This document shows positions 1-7,189 of a stretch of DNA of 11,803 bases, one piece after another (within the stretch, counting starts at the first letter, position 1; each line of letters opens with the position of its first letter). Location of the stretch: assembly GCA_964403885.1 (NCBI GenBank), contig CAYOHY010000053.1:1-11803 (forward strand), read 5' to 3'. A program made the translations under genes and the position numbers. The notes beneath the pieces are model-generated. The model did no database searches and was not told the origin of the DNA. It worked only from the letters and a program-made list of their open reading frames with translations. Origin of the DNA: CAYOHY01 sp964403885. GTDB taxonomy: Bacteria; Actinomycetota; Coriobacteriia; Anaerosomatales; PHET01.

Positions 1-134
1 TCGTATGACGGCCGGGCAACGCGACGCTACAGCGAGGCAACGCGGGTCAACCAAAGGGTGACGCAGCGGCGTATCGAGGGTCGCACCTCGGATGATGGGG
101 TTCCCACGACCACATCGGCCGAGAGGACGCCTTC

Positions 135-1235
135 ATGTACGACGTCGCCATCATCGGGGCGGGACCCGCTGGTTCCACGCTCGCACGTCTGCTGGGGGAG
201 CGCTATCGCGTCTTCGTCGCCGATGGAAGAGCGCTCGATCGCCCGTTCGTGTCAGGCAGCCTCGCCAAGCCGTGCGGCGGGCTGCTCGCACCGCGCGCGC
301 AGGCAGAGCTGGCCCGGCAGGGACTAGGCGTCCCGGCGAGCGTGGTGAGCGGACCTCAGCTGTTCGCGGTGCGCACCGTCGACCTTGCGAGCGACGTCGA
401 GCGGCTCTATCAGCGCTTCTACGTGAACGTCGACCGCGAGGCGTTCGACCGGTGGCTCGTGTCCCTCGTCCCCGGCTCTGTTGATGCGGCGTTTGGGTGG
501 CGGGCCGTGTCCGTCGAGCCGCTCGACGGTCGCACGATGGTGCGCTTCGACACACCGGGTGGGGGACGGGCGAGCGTGCAGGCGCGCGTGGTGGTGGGTG
601 CCGACGGGGCGTCGTCGCTTGTGCGCGGCGCGATGCTGCCGCGATGGCGTTCGCTGCCCCGTTACGTCTCGGTCCAGGCCGCATGCGGCGCCGCGTCCGG
701 TGACCCGCACTACGGCACCGTCTTCGACGCGACGCTCACCGATTTCTACGGCTGGACGATCCCCAAGGGCGACACGATGCTCGTGGGAGCGGCGTTCCCG
801 GCCGGTCCGGGGGCGATCGCGCGATTCGAGACGTTGTGCGGCCGCATGCGCGACGCAGGGTTCAGGTTTGGCGCGGAGATGGCCCGGCACGGCGCGCCCA
901 TCGCTCGGCCCTGCTCGGCGACGCAGATCTCGCTTGGGCGCGGGGATATCGCACTGCTTGGCGAGGCCGCCGGGCTCATCTCGCCAAGCTCGGCGGAGGG
1001 CATCAGCTTTGCGCTCAGGAGTGCCGCCGCGCTCGCCGGGGCGTGTGAATCCGGGTTGGAGGGTGCGGTGACCCGCTATCGTCTCGCGGGCGCCCCGCTG
1101 GCCGCGGAGGTCGTGGGGAAGATGGCCAAGTCGGCGGTCATCCACACGCCGGCGCTGCGACGCACGATTATGCAGACCGGACTTGGTGCTATGCAGGCGC
1201 CGCGCGTGTCGATTCCGCGACATGCTTGGCTGTAG
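135..1235 (+). CDS. FAD-dependent oxidoreductase of the geranylgeranyl reductase family, CbrA-like
   Basis: The 366-aa protein has the full pattern of a class A flavoprotein. A Rossmann dinucleotide motif GAGPAG lies at residues 8-13 and an acidic residue (D30) ends the second strand. The family hallmark KPCGGLLAP is at 45-53, the GADGASSLVR motif at 155-164, and the second FAD motif GDIALLGEAAG at 270-280. From memory, its N-terminal CGGLLAP region and its C-terminal GK-KS-TPALR-IM pattern resemble E. coli CbrA, a member of this family with no settled substrate. Family members reduce isoprenoid or other lipid double bonds, or act as hydroxylases; the substrate here is unknown. The ATG at 135 is chosen because GAGAGG at 121-126 sits 8 nt upstream. 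The M42 peptidase gene starts 69 bp downstream on the same strand. No membrane segment is obvious. The family is well supported and the CbrA subgroup is likely. Confidence 0.9.
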   Translation: MYDVAIIGAGPAGSTLARLLGERYRVFVADGRALDRPFVSGSLAKPCGGLLAPRAQAELARQGLGVPASVVSGPQLFAVRTVDLASDVERLYQRFYVNVDREAFDRWLVSLVPGSVDAAFGWRAVSVEPLDGRTMVRFDTPGGGRASVQARVVVGADGASSLVRGAMLPRWRSLPRYVSVQAACGAASGDPHYGTVFDATLTDFYGWTIPKGDTMLVGAAFPAGPGAIARFETLCGRMRDAGFRFGAEMARHGAPIARPCSATQISLGRGDIALLGEAAGLISPSSAEGISFALRSAAALAGACESGLEGAVTRYRLAGAPLAAEVVGKMAKSAVIHTPALRRTIMQTGLGAMQAPRVSIPRHAWL

Positions 1236-1261
1236 GTGGTAGCGCGTCGGCTCGGGACGGG

Positions 1262-1267
1262 TACACT
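1262..1267 (+). promoter_or_regulatory. Possible -10 hexamer (TACACT) upstream of the M42 peptidase gene
   Basis: TACACT lies 37 nt upstream of the ATG at 1305, in the short gap after the oxidoreductase gene. No convincing -35 hexamer lies 16-18 bp further upstream. A nearly identical TACACTC or TATACTC string occurs before the radical SAM gene and before ssrA, which is the main reason to list it. Confidence 0.25.
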
Positions 1268-1304
1268 CGGTAACGTCTTCAACTTCGACATGAAGGGTCG
1301 GCAT

Positions 1305-2366
1305 ATGCAGAAGAAGGACCTCCAGTTCCTCACGGACCTCGTCGAGGCGCCGTCGCCCTCCGGCTTCGAGCAGCCTGCGGCCAAGGTGTTCCGTGAGAGG
1401 CTCACCGGTGTCGCGGACTCCATCGACACCAACGTCATGGGCTCGGTGCACGCGCTCCTCAGCGGTTCCGCCGATGGTGTCTCGGTCATGCTTGCCGGGC
1501 ACATCGACGAGATCGGCCTGATGGTCAACTACATCACCCCCGAGGGCTTCATCGCGTTCTCGGCGATCGGCGGCGTGGACGCGGCGATCCTGCCGGGCAT
1601 GCGCGTGCAGGTGCACACGAAAGACGGTGCGCTGCTGGGTGTGATGGGCCGCAAGCCCATCCATCTCATCGAGGACGATGAGCGCAAGAACGTCACCAAG
1701 CTCGAGAAGCTCTTCATCGACCTGGGCTTCAGCGGCGAAGAGGTCAAGAAGCGCGTGCGCGTGGGCGACCCCATCACCTTCGACGTGGGCCTCGAGACCT
1801 TTGGCGACGACCTCGCCGTCTCGCGTGCGTTCGACGACAAGATGGGCGCGTGGATCTCTGCGCGCGTGCTCGAAGAGGTCAAGAAGGCGGGTGGCGCCAA
1901 GGGCGACCTGGTCGCCGCGGCCACCGTCCAGGAGGAAGTGGGCCTGCGCGGCGGCATCACCTCGGCGTACGGCGTGGACCCCGTGGTGGGCATCGCCGTT
2001 GAGGTGGGTCATGCCACGGACTATCCGGACATCGACAAGCGCAAGCACGGTGAGTTCGAGTGCGGCAAGGGCCCGATCATCGCTCGCGGCCCCAACATCA
2101 ACCCGGTGCTGTTCGAGGCGCTCGTCGCAGCGGCCGAGAAGGCCAAGGTGCCGTACCAGATCGGTGCCGAGCCCCGCGGAACGGGTACCGACGCCAACGC
2201 GATCCAGCTGTCGCGCGGCGGCAAGGCGGCGGCGCTCGTCTCGATCCCGCTGCGCTACATGCACACGCCCACCGAGGTGCTGTCGCTCAAGGACCTCGAT
2301 GCCGCGGTGAAGCTGCTCACGCAGTTCGTGCTCGACCTCGAGCCGGGCACCGACTTCACGCCGTAG
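1305..2366 (+). CDS. M42 family metallopeptidase (glutamyl aminopeptidase/TET-type)
   Basis: The 353-aa protein is a dinuclear-metal aminopeptidase, expected in the cytoplasm as a large TET-like assembly that trims N-terminal residues from peptides. Visible active-site elements are GHIDEIG (H66 metal ligand, D68), AFDDKMG (D177 bridging Asp), QEEVGLRG (E210/E211, catalytic Glu and metal ligand), EVGHATD (E233, where many members have Asp) and RYMHTP (H320 metal ligand). The length is normal for the family. An in-frame GTG at 1236 abuts the upstream stop and would add 23 unlikely residues. The ATG at 1305 is preferred because GAAGGG at 1292-1297 lies 7 nt upstream and the family homology begins at once with a LTDLVEAPSPSGFE-type N-terminus. 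A strong terminator follows 26 bp after the stop. The exact peptide specificity cannot be read from the sequence. Confidence 0.95.
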   Translation: MQKKDLQFLTDLVEAPSPSGFEQPAAKVFRERLTGVADSIDTNVMGSVHALLSGSADGVSVMLAGHIDEIGLMVNYITPEGFIAFSAIGGVDAAILPGMRVQVHTKDGALLGVMGRKPIHLIEDDERKNVTKLEKLFIDLGFSGEEVKKRVRVGDPITFDVGLETFGDDLAVSRAFDDKMGAWISARVLEEVKKAGGAKGDLVAAATVQEEVGLRGGITSAYGVDPVVGIAVEVGHATDYPDIDKRKHGEFECGKGPIIARGPNINPVLFEALVAAAEKAKVPYQIGAEPRGTGTDANAIQLSRGGKAAALVSIPLRYMHTPTEVLSLKDLDAAVKLLTQFVLDLEPGTDFTP

Positions 2367-2392
2367 CCCACGCACGAAACACAGGGTGGACA

Positions 2393-2425
2393 GGGGGCCG
2401 TCTCGGGAGCGAGGCGGCCCCCTTT
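2393..2425 (+). terminator. Rho-independent terminator after the M42 peptidase gene
   Basis: A 13-bp stem (GGGGGCCGTCTCG at 2393-2405 with CGAGGCGGCCCCC at 2410-2422, one T-G wobble) closes a GGAG tetraloop and is followed by TTT. The T-run is short, but the stem is very stable and it sits just past the stop codon. It separates the oxidoreductase-peptidase pair from the radical SAM gene. Confidence 0.85.
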
Positions 2426-2507
2426 CGATGCGCGCGTCGGATGGCTCGGCTATCCTGCGTGAGGTGCTCATTTCGTGGAGAAGACGGCGGCACGCATCGT
2501 GCTGTCC

Positions 2508-2513
2508 TACACT
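2508..2513 (+). promoter_or_regulatory. Possible -10 hexamer (TACACT) upstream of the radical SAM gene
   Basis: TACACT lies 44 nt upstream of the GTG at 2558 and downstream of the strong terminator, so a new promoter is expected in this gap. No recognisable -35 element is seen at normal spacing. It shares the TAyACTC string with the sites at 1262 and 4908. Confidence 0.3.
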
Positions 2514-2557
2514 CGCTTGCGGATACTCCCCGGCACGGACCTGAAAGGTCGCCTGAC

Positions 2558-3901
2558 GTGAAGATCACCCTCATCAGCCCTCCCTTTGGAGAGGGCGGCC
2601 AAAAGTCCAAGGGGCTGCCCATCGCGCCCCCGGTCCTCGAGTACCTTGCGGGCCTCACGGACCAGGTGCGGCCGGGTGCGCACGAGATCACGCTCGTCGA
2701 CGCGAACCTGCGCAGCTTCGATCCGGCGACCACCGACGCCGACCTCGTGGGCATGACCGTGCTCACCCCCCAGGCTCCGTGGGCGTACCGCACCGCTGAC
2801 GCGCTGAGGGCGCGCGGCGTGCAGGTGCTGCTGGGCGGCATCCACGTGCACGCGCTCCCCGAAGAAGCCGCGGCCCACGCCGACGCCATCGTGGTGGGCG
2901 AGGCCGAGACCATCTGGGGCGAGGTGCTCGACGATGCCGAGAGGCGCGCGCTCAAGCCGCGCTACGACGGCCCGTACGCGCCACTCGAGAACCTGCCGCA
3001 TCCGCGTACCGACCTGCTGCCGGACAACTACCAGTTCGGATCGTTCTTCACGAGCCGCGGGTGCCCGCACTCGTGCTCGTTTTGCTCGGTGCACGAGTTC
3101 TTTGGCCGCACCGTGCGGATGCGCCCGATCGACGAGGTCGTCGCCGAGGTGGCCGCGAGCAAGAAGCGGCTCTTCTGGAACATCGACGACAACGTGTGGG
3201 GCATCAACATCAACCGCTCGATCGAGCTGTACAAGGAGATGTCGCAGCAGGTCCACGGCAAGTGGTGGTTCGGCTCGGGCGACTTGGTGACCATCAGCAA
3301 CTCGAAGTCCGATGAGCTGCTCACGTGGGCGCGTCGCGCGGGTATGACCGCGGCGATGGTGGGCTACGAGTCGGACAACCCGCTCGTGCTCGAGGAGCTC
3401 GACGCGACCAAGAAGCAGGGCCGCGACCGCATCGACGCGATCAAGCGCATCCGTGCGGCGGGCATCGAGGTCATGCTGTTCATCATGGTGGGCAGCCGCG
3501 CCGATCACCTTCGGGACTTCGATCGCATCCGCGAGCTGTGCGAGGAGCTCACGATCTCGGCTCACCCGGTCATGACCACACCGTTCCCCGGCACGAAGCT
3601 CTACGAGGAGTACGCGCCGTTCCTGATCCCCGGTCAGGACTGGGACCTCTACGACGGCAACCACGCGAACTTCGTGCACGACGATCCCGAGATGACGCCG
3701 GCGGTGCGCGAGGCCGCGATCGTCAACCTGCGCTCGGACCTGTTCTCGATCCCTAAGATCCTGCATCGCATCACCAAGGTGGGCGCCAAGGGTTTCCCGA
3801 TGTCGCACATCACGTCGTGGGCGGTGCAGTATCCCCAGGGACGCGCCTTCCACGAGTTCGCCCGCGAGCACGAGCGCATCCACGGCAACACCAGAGGCTA
3901 G
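2558..3901 (+). CDS. B12-binding domain-containing radical SAM protein
   Basis: The 447-aa protein has two parts. Residues about 1-125 form a cobalamin-binding-like Rossmann domain, with LISPPFGEGG near the start, GMTVLTPQAP at 65-74 and LLGGIHVHALPEEA at 91-104. A radical SAM TIM barrel follows, with the [4Fe-4S] motif CPHSCSFC (C169, C173, C176). The C-terminal part (FPGTKLYEE and on) resembles the BchE/HpnJ-type class B group. Such proteins use S-adenosylmethionine, often with cobalamin, for methyl transfer or ring and backbone rearrangement; the substrate cannot be assigned. The GTG at 2558 is chosen because GAAAGG at 2543-2548 lies 9 nt upstream and the conserved KITLISPPF begin follows directly. 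The same frame stays open far upstream into the peptidase gene, but that extension is not homologous coding sequence. A small membrane-protein gene follows after 51 bp. Confidence 0.93.
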   Translation: MKITLISPPFGEGGQKSKGLPIAPPVLEYLAGLTDQVRPGAHEITLVDANLRSFDPATTDADLVGMTVLTPQAPWAYRTADALRARGVQVLLGGIHVHALPEEAAAHADAIVVGEAETIWGEVLDDAERRALKPRYDGPYAPLENLPHPRTDLLPDNYQFGSFFTSRGCPHSCSFCSVHEFFGRTVRMRPIDEVVAEVAASKKRLFWNIDDNVWGININRSIELYKEMSQQVHGKWWFGSGDLVTISNSKSDELLTWARRAGMTAAMVGYESDNPLVLEELDATKKQGRDRIDAIKRIRAAGIEVMLFIMVGSRADHLRDFDRIRELCEELTISAHPVMTTPFPGTKLYEEYAPFLIPGQDWDLYDGNHANFVHDDPEMTPAVREAAIVNLRSDLFSIPKILHRITKVGAKGFPMSHITSWAVQYPQGRAFHEFAREHERIHGNTRG

Positions 3902-3905
3902 TCCA

Positions 3906-3922
3906 CCCACGCGCGTCGTGGG
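3906..3922 (+). other. Short stem-loop between the radical SAM and membrane-protein genes
   Basis: CCACGs on both sides form a perfect 6-bp inverted repeat: CCCACG at 3906-3911 and CGTGGG at 3917-3922, with a 5-nt loop. No T-run follows, so it is not a classical terminator. It could be a weak attenuator or an mRNA-stability element, or chance in GC-rich DNA. Confidence 0.3.
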
Positions 3923-3952
3923 TTCGCGGCTCGCAGATGAAAGGCCCAACGC

Positions 3953-4339
3953 ATGGAGATCACCCCGCTTCTCAAGGTCCTCGTGATCATGAACAACTAC
4001 TTCCACGACGTCGCCACAGCGATGTTGCTCTCGAGCGCGCTCATCATGTGGCTGCTCGGGCGCAAGGCCGAGCAGGACGGACCGGAGGCCGCACGCTGGT
4101 TCGCGACCGCCTACGGCGTGCTCAGCAAGATCGCCATCTGGTCGATCGTGTGGATCGTCATCGGCGGCATCCCACGCACGGTGTTCTTCCAGCAGGTGGA
4201 GTGGAACCTGGCCGACCCCAGCAACAAGTACCTGTTCACCGCCTTGATGGTGAAGCACGCGTTCATGTGGGTGTTCGTCATCACCGGCGGACTGCTGTGG
4301 GCGCGTATGCGCAAGGTCGCCAAGGGTATCCTCGGGTAA
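3953..4339 (+). CDS. Small conserved-looking integral membrane protein, function unknown
   Basis: The 128-aa product is clearly membrane embedded. Hydrophobic segments are at about residues 6-36 (with H18 inside), 54-72 and 93-116 (with H102 in VKHAFMW). This gives at least three helices joined by short charged loops. The two intramembrane histidines, with Met and Trp neighbours, resemble the layout of small heme-handling or metal-handling membrane proteins, but no family was recognised and this is only a hint. The ATG at 3953 has GAAAGG (3939-3944) 8 nt upstream. The gene lies 51 bp after the radical SAM gene and 39 bp before smpB, so it may be co-transcribed with either. Confidence 0.8.
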   Translation: MEITPLLKVLVIMNNYFHDVATAMLLSSALIMWLLGRKAEQDGPEAARWFATAYGVLSKIAIWSIVWIVIGGIPRTVFFQQVEWNLADPSNKYLFTALMVKHAFMWVFVITGGLLWARMRKVAKGILG

Positions 4340-4378
4340 GATAGGCGCCCACGTCCCCACGAGCACGAGAGTGACACC

Positions 4379-4849
4379 GTGACCCTCGAACAGCGTGACA
4401 TCGCCACCAACAAGAAGGCGTACCACGACTACTTCATCGACGAGACCTACGAGACCGGCATCGAGCTCACCGGCACGGAGGTCAAGTCGCTCAGGCAGAA
4501 CCGTGCGACGCTGCGCGACTCGTTTGCCACCGTCCGCGACGGCGAGGTGTGGCTGCACAACGTCCACATCTCCCCGTACAGCCACGGCAACCGGGCCAAC
4601 GTCGACCCCGATCGCAAGCGCAGGCTCCTGATGCACAAGAAGGAGATCCGCTACCTGATCGGCAAGACCAAGGAGCGCGGCTACACGCTCGTGCCGCTCA
4701 AGCTCTACTTCTCGCCGAGCAACATGGTGAAGGTCGAGCTGGGCCTGGCGCGCGGCAAGAAGAACTACGACAAGCGCGACACCATCGCGGCGCGCGACCA
4801 GCAGCGCGACGTCGAGCGCGCGATGCGCGACCGCCAGAAGGGCCAGTAG
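4379..4849 (+). CDS. smpB: SsrA-binding protein SmpB
   Basis: SmpB binds the tRNA-like domain of tmRNA and carries it into stalled ribosomes for trans-translation. The 156-aa protein has the family landmarks: NKKAYHDYFI near the start, the GTEVKSLR strand, the RDGE-x-HN-HI segment, and the LARGKKNYDKRDTI stretch that leads into the basic C-terminal tail (residues about 135-156). That tail folds into the mRNA channel. The start is GTG at 4379, which begins right before the conserved region; the upstream purine-rich GAGAG is a weak ribosome-binding site. TAAGAT overlapping the upstream stop (4337-4342) could be a -10 element. The tmRNA gene follows 119 bp downstream, a common arrangement. Confidence 0.98.
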   Translation: MTLEQRDIATNKKAYHDYFIDETYETGIELTGTEVKSLRQNRATLRDSFATVRDGEVWLHNVHISPYSHGNRANVDPDRKRRLLMHKKEIRYLIGKTKERGYTLVPLKLYFSPSNMVKVELGLARGKKNYDKRDTIAARDQQRDVERAMRDRQKGQ

Positions 4850-4907
4850 GGCTCTTCGAGGCCACGGGCACGGCGGTTGCTCTCTCACCGATGTCGGCGC
4901 GACGGGG

Positions 4908-4913
4908 TATACT
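4908..4913 (+). promoter_or_regulatory. Likely -10 element (TATACT) of the ssrA promoter
   Basis: TATACT matches the housekeeping -10 consensus at five of six bases and lies 55 nt upstream of the mature tmRNA 5' end. Transcription would start near 4920, leaving a leader of about 50 nt to be removed, as expected for a tRNA-like 5' end. The -35 region at 16-18 bp spacing is weak. A perfect TTGACA at 4942-4947 is inside this leader and has no matching -10. Confidence 0.45.
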
Positions 4914-4968
4914 CACTCGCGCACTACGACACGCAGGCACTTTGACAGGTCGTCGGTGCCCCACACGT

Positions 4969-5318
4969 GGGGGCGACTGGTTTCGACATGATAGTTTCGA
5001 CGGAGGAAGCAGGCCGAGGTCTCCTCGCCTCGTTAAACAGGGGTAAAGACGCTCAAGCGTCGACAATGACTTTGCTCTCGCTGCCTAAATAGCCAGCGAC
5101 ACCAACCGGTATGTGTCCCCGATACCGCGACGGTGCCACTCAGGGGACTGCTGTGAAGGACGTTGACGGTATGCCTTCGCAAAAGATCGATCCGTCTGGA
5201 CGATGGCACTCGGGTCACCGTGTGTAGCCGGAGTCGAGATCCCAAACGGTGACTGAGCCTGGAGATGCCTCCCGGGGGGCTATTGTGGACATGGGTTCGA
5301 CTCCCATCGCCTCCACCA
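4969..5318 (+). ncRNA. ssrA: Transfer-messenger RNA (tmRNA)
   Basis: This 350-nt RNA acts as tRNA and mRNA to free stalled ribosomes and tag their products for proteolysis. GGGGGCG (4969-4975) pairs with CGCCTCC (5308-5314), and the third pair is G-U, the alanine identity signal. The T-arm is ATGGG-TTCGACT-CCCAT (5291-5307), and CCA is encoded at 5316-5318. The 5' part holds GGTTTCGAC and a CCGAGG/CCTCG pseudoknot 1. The tag frame ends in codons for DFALAA and stop TAA at 5086-5088. No Ala or Gly codon starts this frame. GTC at 5059 fits best because A5055 is at the important -4 position, giving VDNDFALAA. A hairpin GACGC-TCAA-GCGTC (5048-5061) sits just there. smpB is directly upstream and a terminator follows. 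Confidence 0.97.
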
Positions 5319-5354
5319 GACCTCTATCCCGCTGTGCGCGTGCACGGCGGTAGC

Positions 5355-5386
5355 GCGGCTCGTCGCATCACGCGGCGGGCCGTTTT
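5355..5386 (+). terminator. Rho-independent terminator of ssrA
   Basis: An 11-bp stem (5356-5366 with 5372-5382, three G-U or U-G wobbles) closes a 5-nt loop ATCAC and runs straight into TTTT at 5383-5386, followed by GCGTTT. It lies 37 nt after the tmRNA CCA end, where a terminator is expected, and before the start of the GGDEF-EAL gene. Confidence 0.8.
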
Positions 5387-5468
5387 GCGTTTCTCGGGAA
5401 TACATATCGTGAACCGGCCGGACCGACTCGCTATGAGCACCTGCGCGCGTCACAAGAAGGATGGGCCT

Positions 5469-7130
5469 GTGGACGTGGACGCCTGCCGCATCGGACCCCT
5501 CGAGTTCGAGGGACCCGCCGAGGTGCTCGACATGCTCGGCATCCCCGCCGTCGTGATCGACGCCGAAGGCACCGTGTCGTGCGCGAACATCGTGTGGGCC
5601 GAGGCGTTCGGCCAGCCGCCGGAGGGCAGGTGGGCGTGGCTGGCGTTCGCCGCTGAGGAGTCGCGTCCGCGTCTGCGCCGGGCTCTGGCGCAGGTCAAAG
5701 AGCGCCAGGTGACGCGCACCGAGGTCGACGCGCACCGCAAAGACGGCACCGGTGCGACGTTCGAGTGCGTGCTCTCGCGCCCGCGTGGTGTAGACGGCGA
5801 GGCGCCGGCCGTGGTGATGGTGCTGTGGGACGTGACCGAGCGCCGGATGCAGGAGCGCAGGCTCGCCTTCATGGCCGGGCACGACCCGCTCACGGGCATG
5901 GCCAACCGTCGCTCGCTCGAAGAGGCGCTCGACCGCGCGGTGGTCAGGGCCGAGCGCGGCGCCGAGTCCGTCCTCATGATGATCGACCTCGACCACCTCA
6001 AGTCCTACAACGACGACCGCGGCCACCTGGCCGGCGACCAGGCGCTCGTGAACTTCGCGATGATGCTTCGCACCCACGTGCGCGCGAGCGACCTGCCGGC
6101 GCGCATGGGTGGCGATGAGTTCGCGGTCCTGCTCGAGGACGCGACCATGGCCGAGGCCGCCGAGATCGCCGAGCGCATGCGGCACGCCGCCTCCGGCTCC
6201 GAGTTCGTGCCCGACGCGCGCAAGCATCGGCTGGGCATGTCGGCCGGGCTCGCGTTCATCGAGCCGGGGGTCTCGGCGCGTGTGCTGCTCGACCGGGCGG
6301 ACTGCGCGCTCTATGCGGCCAAGGCGCTGGGGCGCAACCGCGTCGAGGTCTGGCGCCCGGGCGACTCCGACGAGCAGCCGGAGCGCGTGGCTGAGCGCAT
6401 CCACGAGGCACTGGGAAGCGGCGGACTGTTCCTCATGTTCCAGCCGGTCTCGCGGCTCTCAGACGGCCGCATCGAGTACTTCGAGTCGCTCATCCGCATG
6501 GAGGCCGCCGACGGCGAGGTCTACGCCCCCGACGAGTTCCTCCCTGTCGCCGAGAGGCTCGGGCTCATGTCGCGCATCACGCGGGTGGTGGTGCGCTGCG
6601 CGATCGACGAGATCGAGGACTCGGACGGTCACGCGGTTTCGGTCAACCTGTCCGCGAGCGACCTGGGCGACGAGCACCTGCTCGAGGACGTGGCCGCACT
6701 CGTGAAGGCCGCACGAATCGAGCCGCGCTGCCTGGTGTTCGAGGTATCCGAGCCGGCGCTGCTGAGCAACCTCACCGGAGGGCGCCAGTGGATGGAGCGG
6801 CTGGGCGGGTTGGGGTGCCGCTTCGTGCTCGACGACTTCGGCAGCGGCGTGGGGATCTTCGTGCTGCTGCGCGAGTCCGCGATCGAACAGGTGAAGCTCT
6901 CCCGCACGGTGGTGCACGCGTTCGCCGAGCACGATGCGACCGCTGAGTTCGTGGGCGCGCTGCGCGAGCTGATCGAATCGCAGGGCAAGGTCGCTGTGGC
7001 CACCTACCTCGAGACCGCCGAGCTGTTGGGCGAAGTGCGACGGGCAGGGTTCACCATCGGACAGGGCTTCGAGCTCAGCGAGCCCAGGCGCGACATCCGG
7101 GGATTCAGGGTGGCCGTACCACGCGCGTGA
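5469..7130 (+). CDS. PAS-GGDEF-EAL cyclic-di-GMP signalling protein (EAL part probably degenerate)
   Basis: The 553-aa protein has a PAS-like sensor (about 15-125), a GGDEF domain (about 130-295) and an EAL domain (about 310-550). The diguanylate cyclase signature GGDEF is intact at 214-218, and an I-site RASD (205-208) lies five residues before it, so c-di-GMP synthesis with product inhibition is expected. In the EAL domain the signature reads ESL (339-341). N393, E425, E428, D455, D456, K476, E515 and Q532 are present. The usual AEGVET motif is ATYLET (511-516), which puts Thr512 where the proposed catalytic Glu sits, so phosphodiesterase activity may be lost. No membrane segment is seen, so it is probably cytosolic. 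The GTG at 5469 has an excellent AAGAAGGA (5454-5461) 7 nt upstream; ATG at 5433 is the alternative. The longer open frame from 5265 would overlap tmRNA and is rejected. Confidence 0.93.
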   Translation: MDVDACRIGPLEFEGPAEVLDMLGIPAVVIDAEGTVSCANIVWAEAFGQPPEGRWAWLAFAAEESRPRLRRALAQVKERQVTRTEVDAHRKDGTGATFECVLSRPRGVDGEAPAVVMVLWDVTERRMQERRLAFMAGHDPLTGMANRRSLEEALDRAVVRAERGAESVLMMIDLDHLKSYNDDRGHLAGDQALVNFAMMLRTHVRASDLPARMGGDEFAVLLEDATMAEAAEIAERMRHAASGSEFVPDARKHRLGMSAGLAFIEPGVSARVLLDRADCALYAAKALGRNRVEVWRPGDSDEQPERVAERIHEALGSGGLFLMFQPVSRLSDGRIEYFESLIRMEAADGEVYAPDEFLPVAERLGLMSRITRVVVRCAIDEIEDSDGHAVSVNLSASDLGDEHLLEDVAALVKAARIEPRCLVFEVSEPALLSNLTGGRQWMERLGGLGCRFVLDDFGSGVGIFVLLRESAIEQVKLSRTVVHAFAEHDATAEFVGALRELIESQGKVAVATYLETAELLGEVRRAGFTIGQGFELSEPRRDIRGFRVAVPRA

Positions 7131-7147
7131 CGCGCCTTCGCGTGGGC

Positions 7148-7153
7148 TAGAAT
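7148..7153 (+). promoter_or_regulatory. Possible -10 hexamer (TAGAAT) before the three-gene cluster
   Basis: TAGAAT matches the -10 consensus TATAAT at five of six positions and lies 36 nt upstream of the ATG at 7190. No clear -35 is seen. Just upstream, CCACGCG (7119-7125) and CGCGTGG (7139-7145) form a 7-bp inverted repeat across the stop codon of the GGDEF-EAL gene, possibly a weak transcript end. Confidence 0.35.
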
Positions 7154-7189
7154 CGACGACGGCGGCGGTCCCTACGGACGGAGCGTGTG

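Noticed and set aside
324..2471. 715-codon open frame on the - strand
   Set aside because: It is antisense to the CbrA-like and M42 genes, which have clear family motifs. Its product is low-complexity and rich in Arg, His, Asp and Val, typical of the reverse frame of GC-rich genes.
2060..2557. N-terminal extension of the radical SAM frame
   Set aside because: It runs through the end of the M42 gene and its terminator; the GTG at 2558 has a good ribosome-binding site and starts the conserved domain.
2507..4888. 793-codon open frame on the - strand
   Set aside because: It is the reverse shadow of the radical SAM, membrane-protein and smpB genes, with the same biased composition and no recognisable domain.
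4942..4947. Perfect TTGACA (-35 consensus) before ssrA
   Set aside because: No -10-like hexamer lies 16-18 bp downstream; that position is already the tmRNA 5' end.
5282..5318. tRNA-like 3' end with T-arm and CCA
   Set aside because: It is the tRNA-like domain of tmRNA; it pairs with 4969-4975 and has no anticodon arm of its own.
5265..5468. N-terminal extension of the GGDEF-EAL frame
   Set aside because: It would overlap the 3' end of tmRNA and its terminator. Part of it, from ATG 5433, stays possible but has a poorer ribosome-binding site than GTG 5469.
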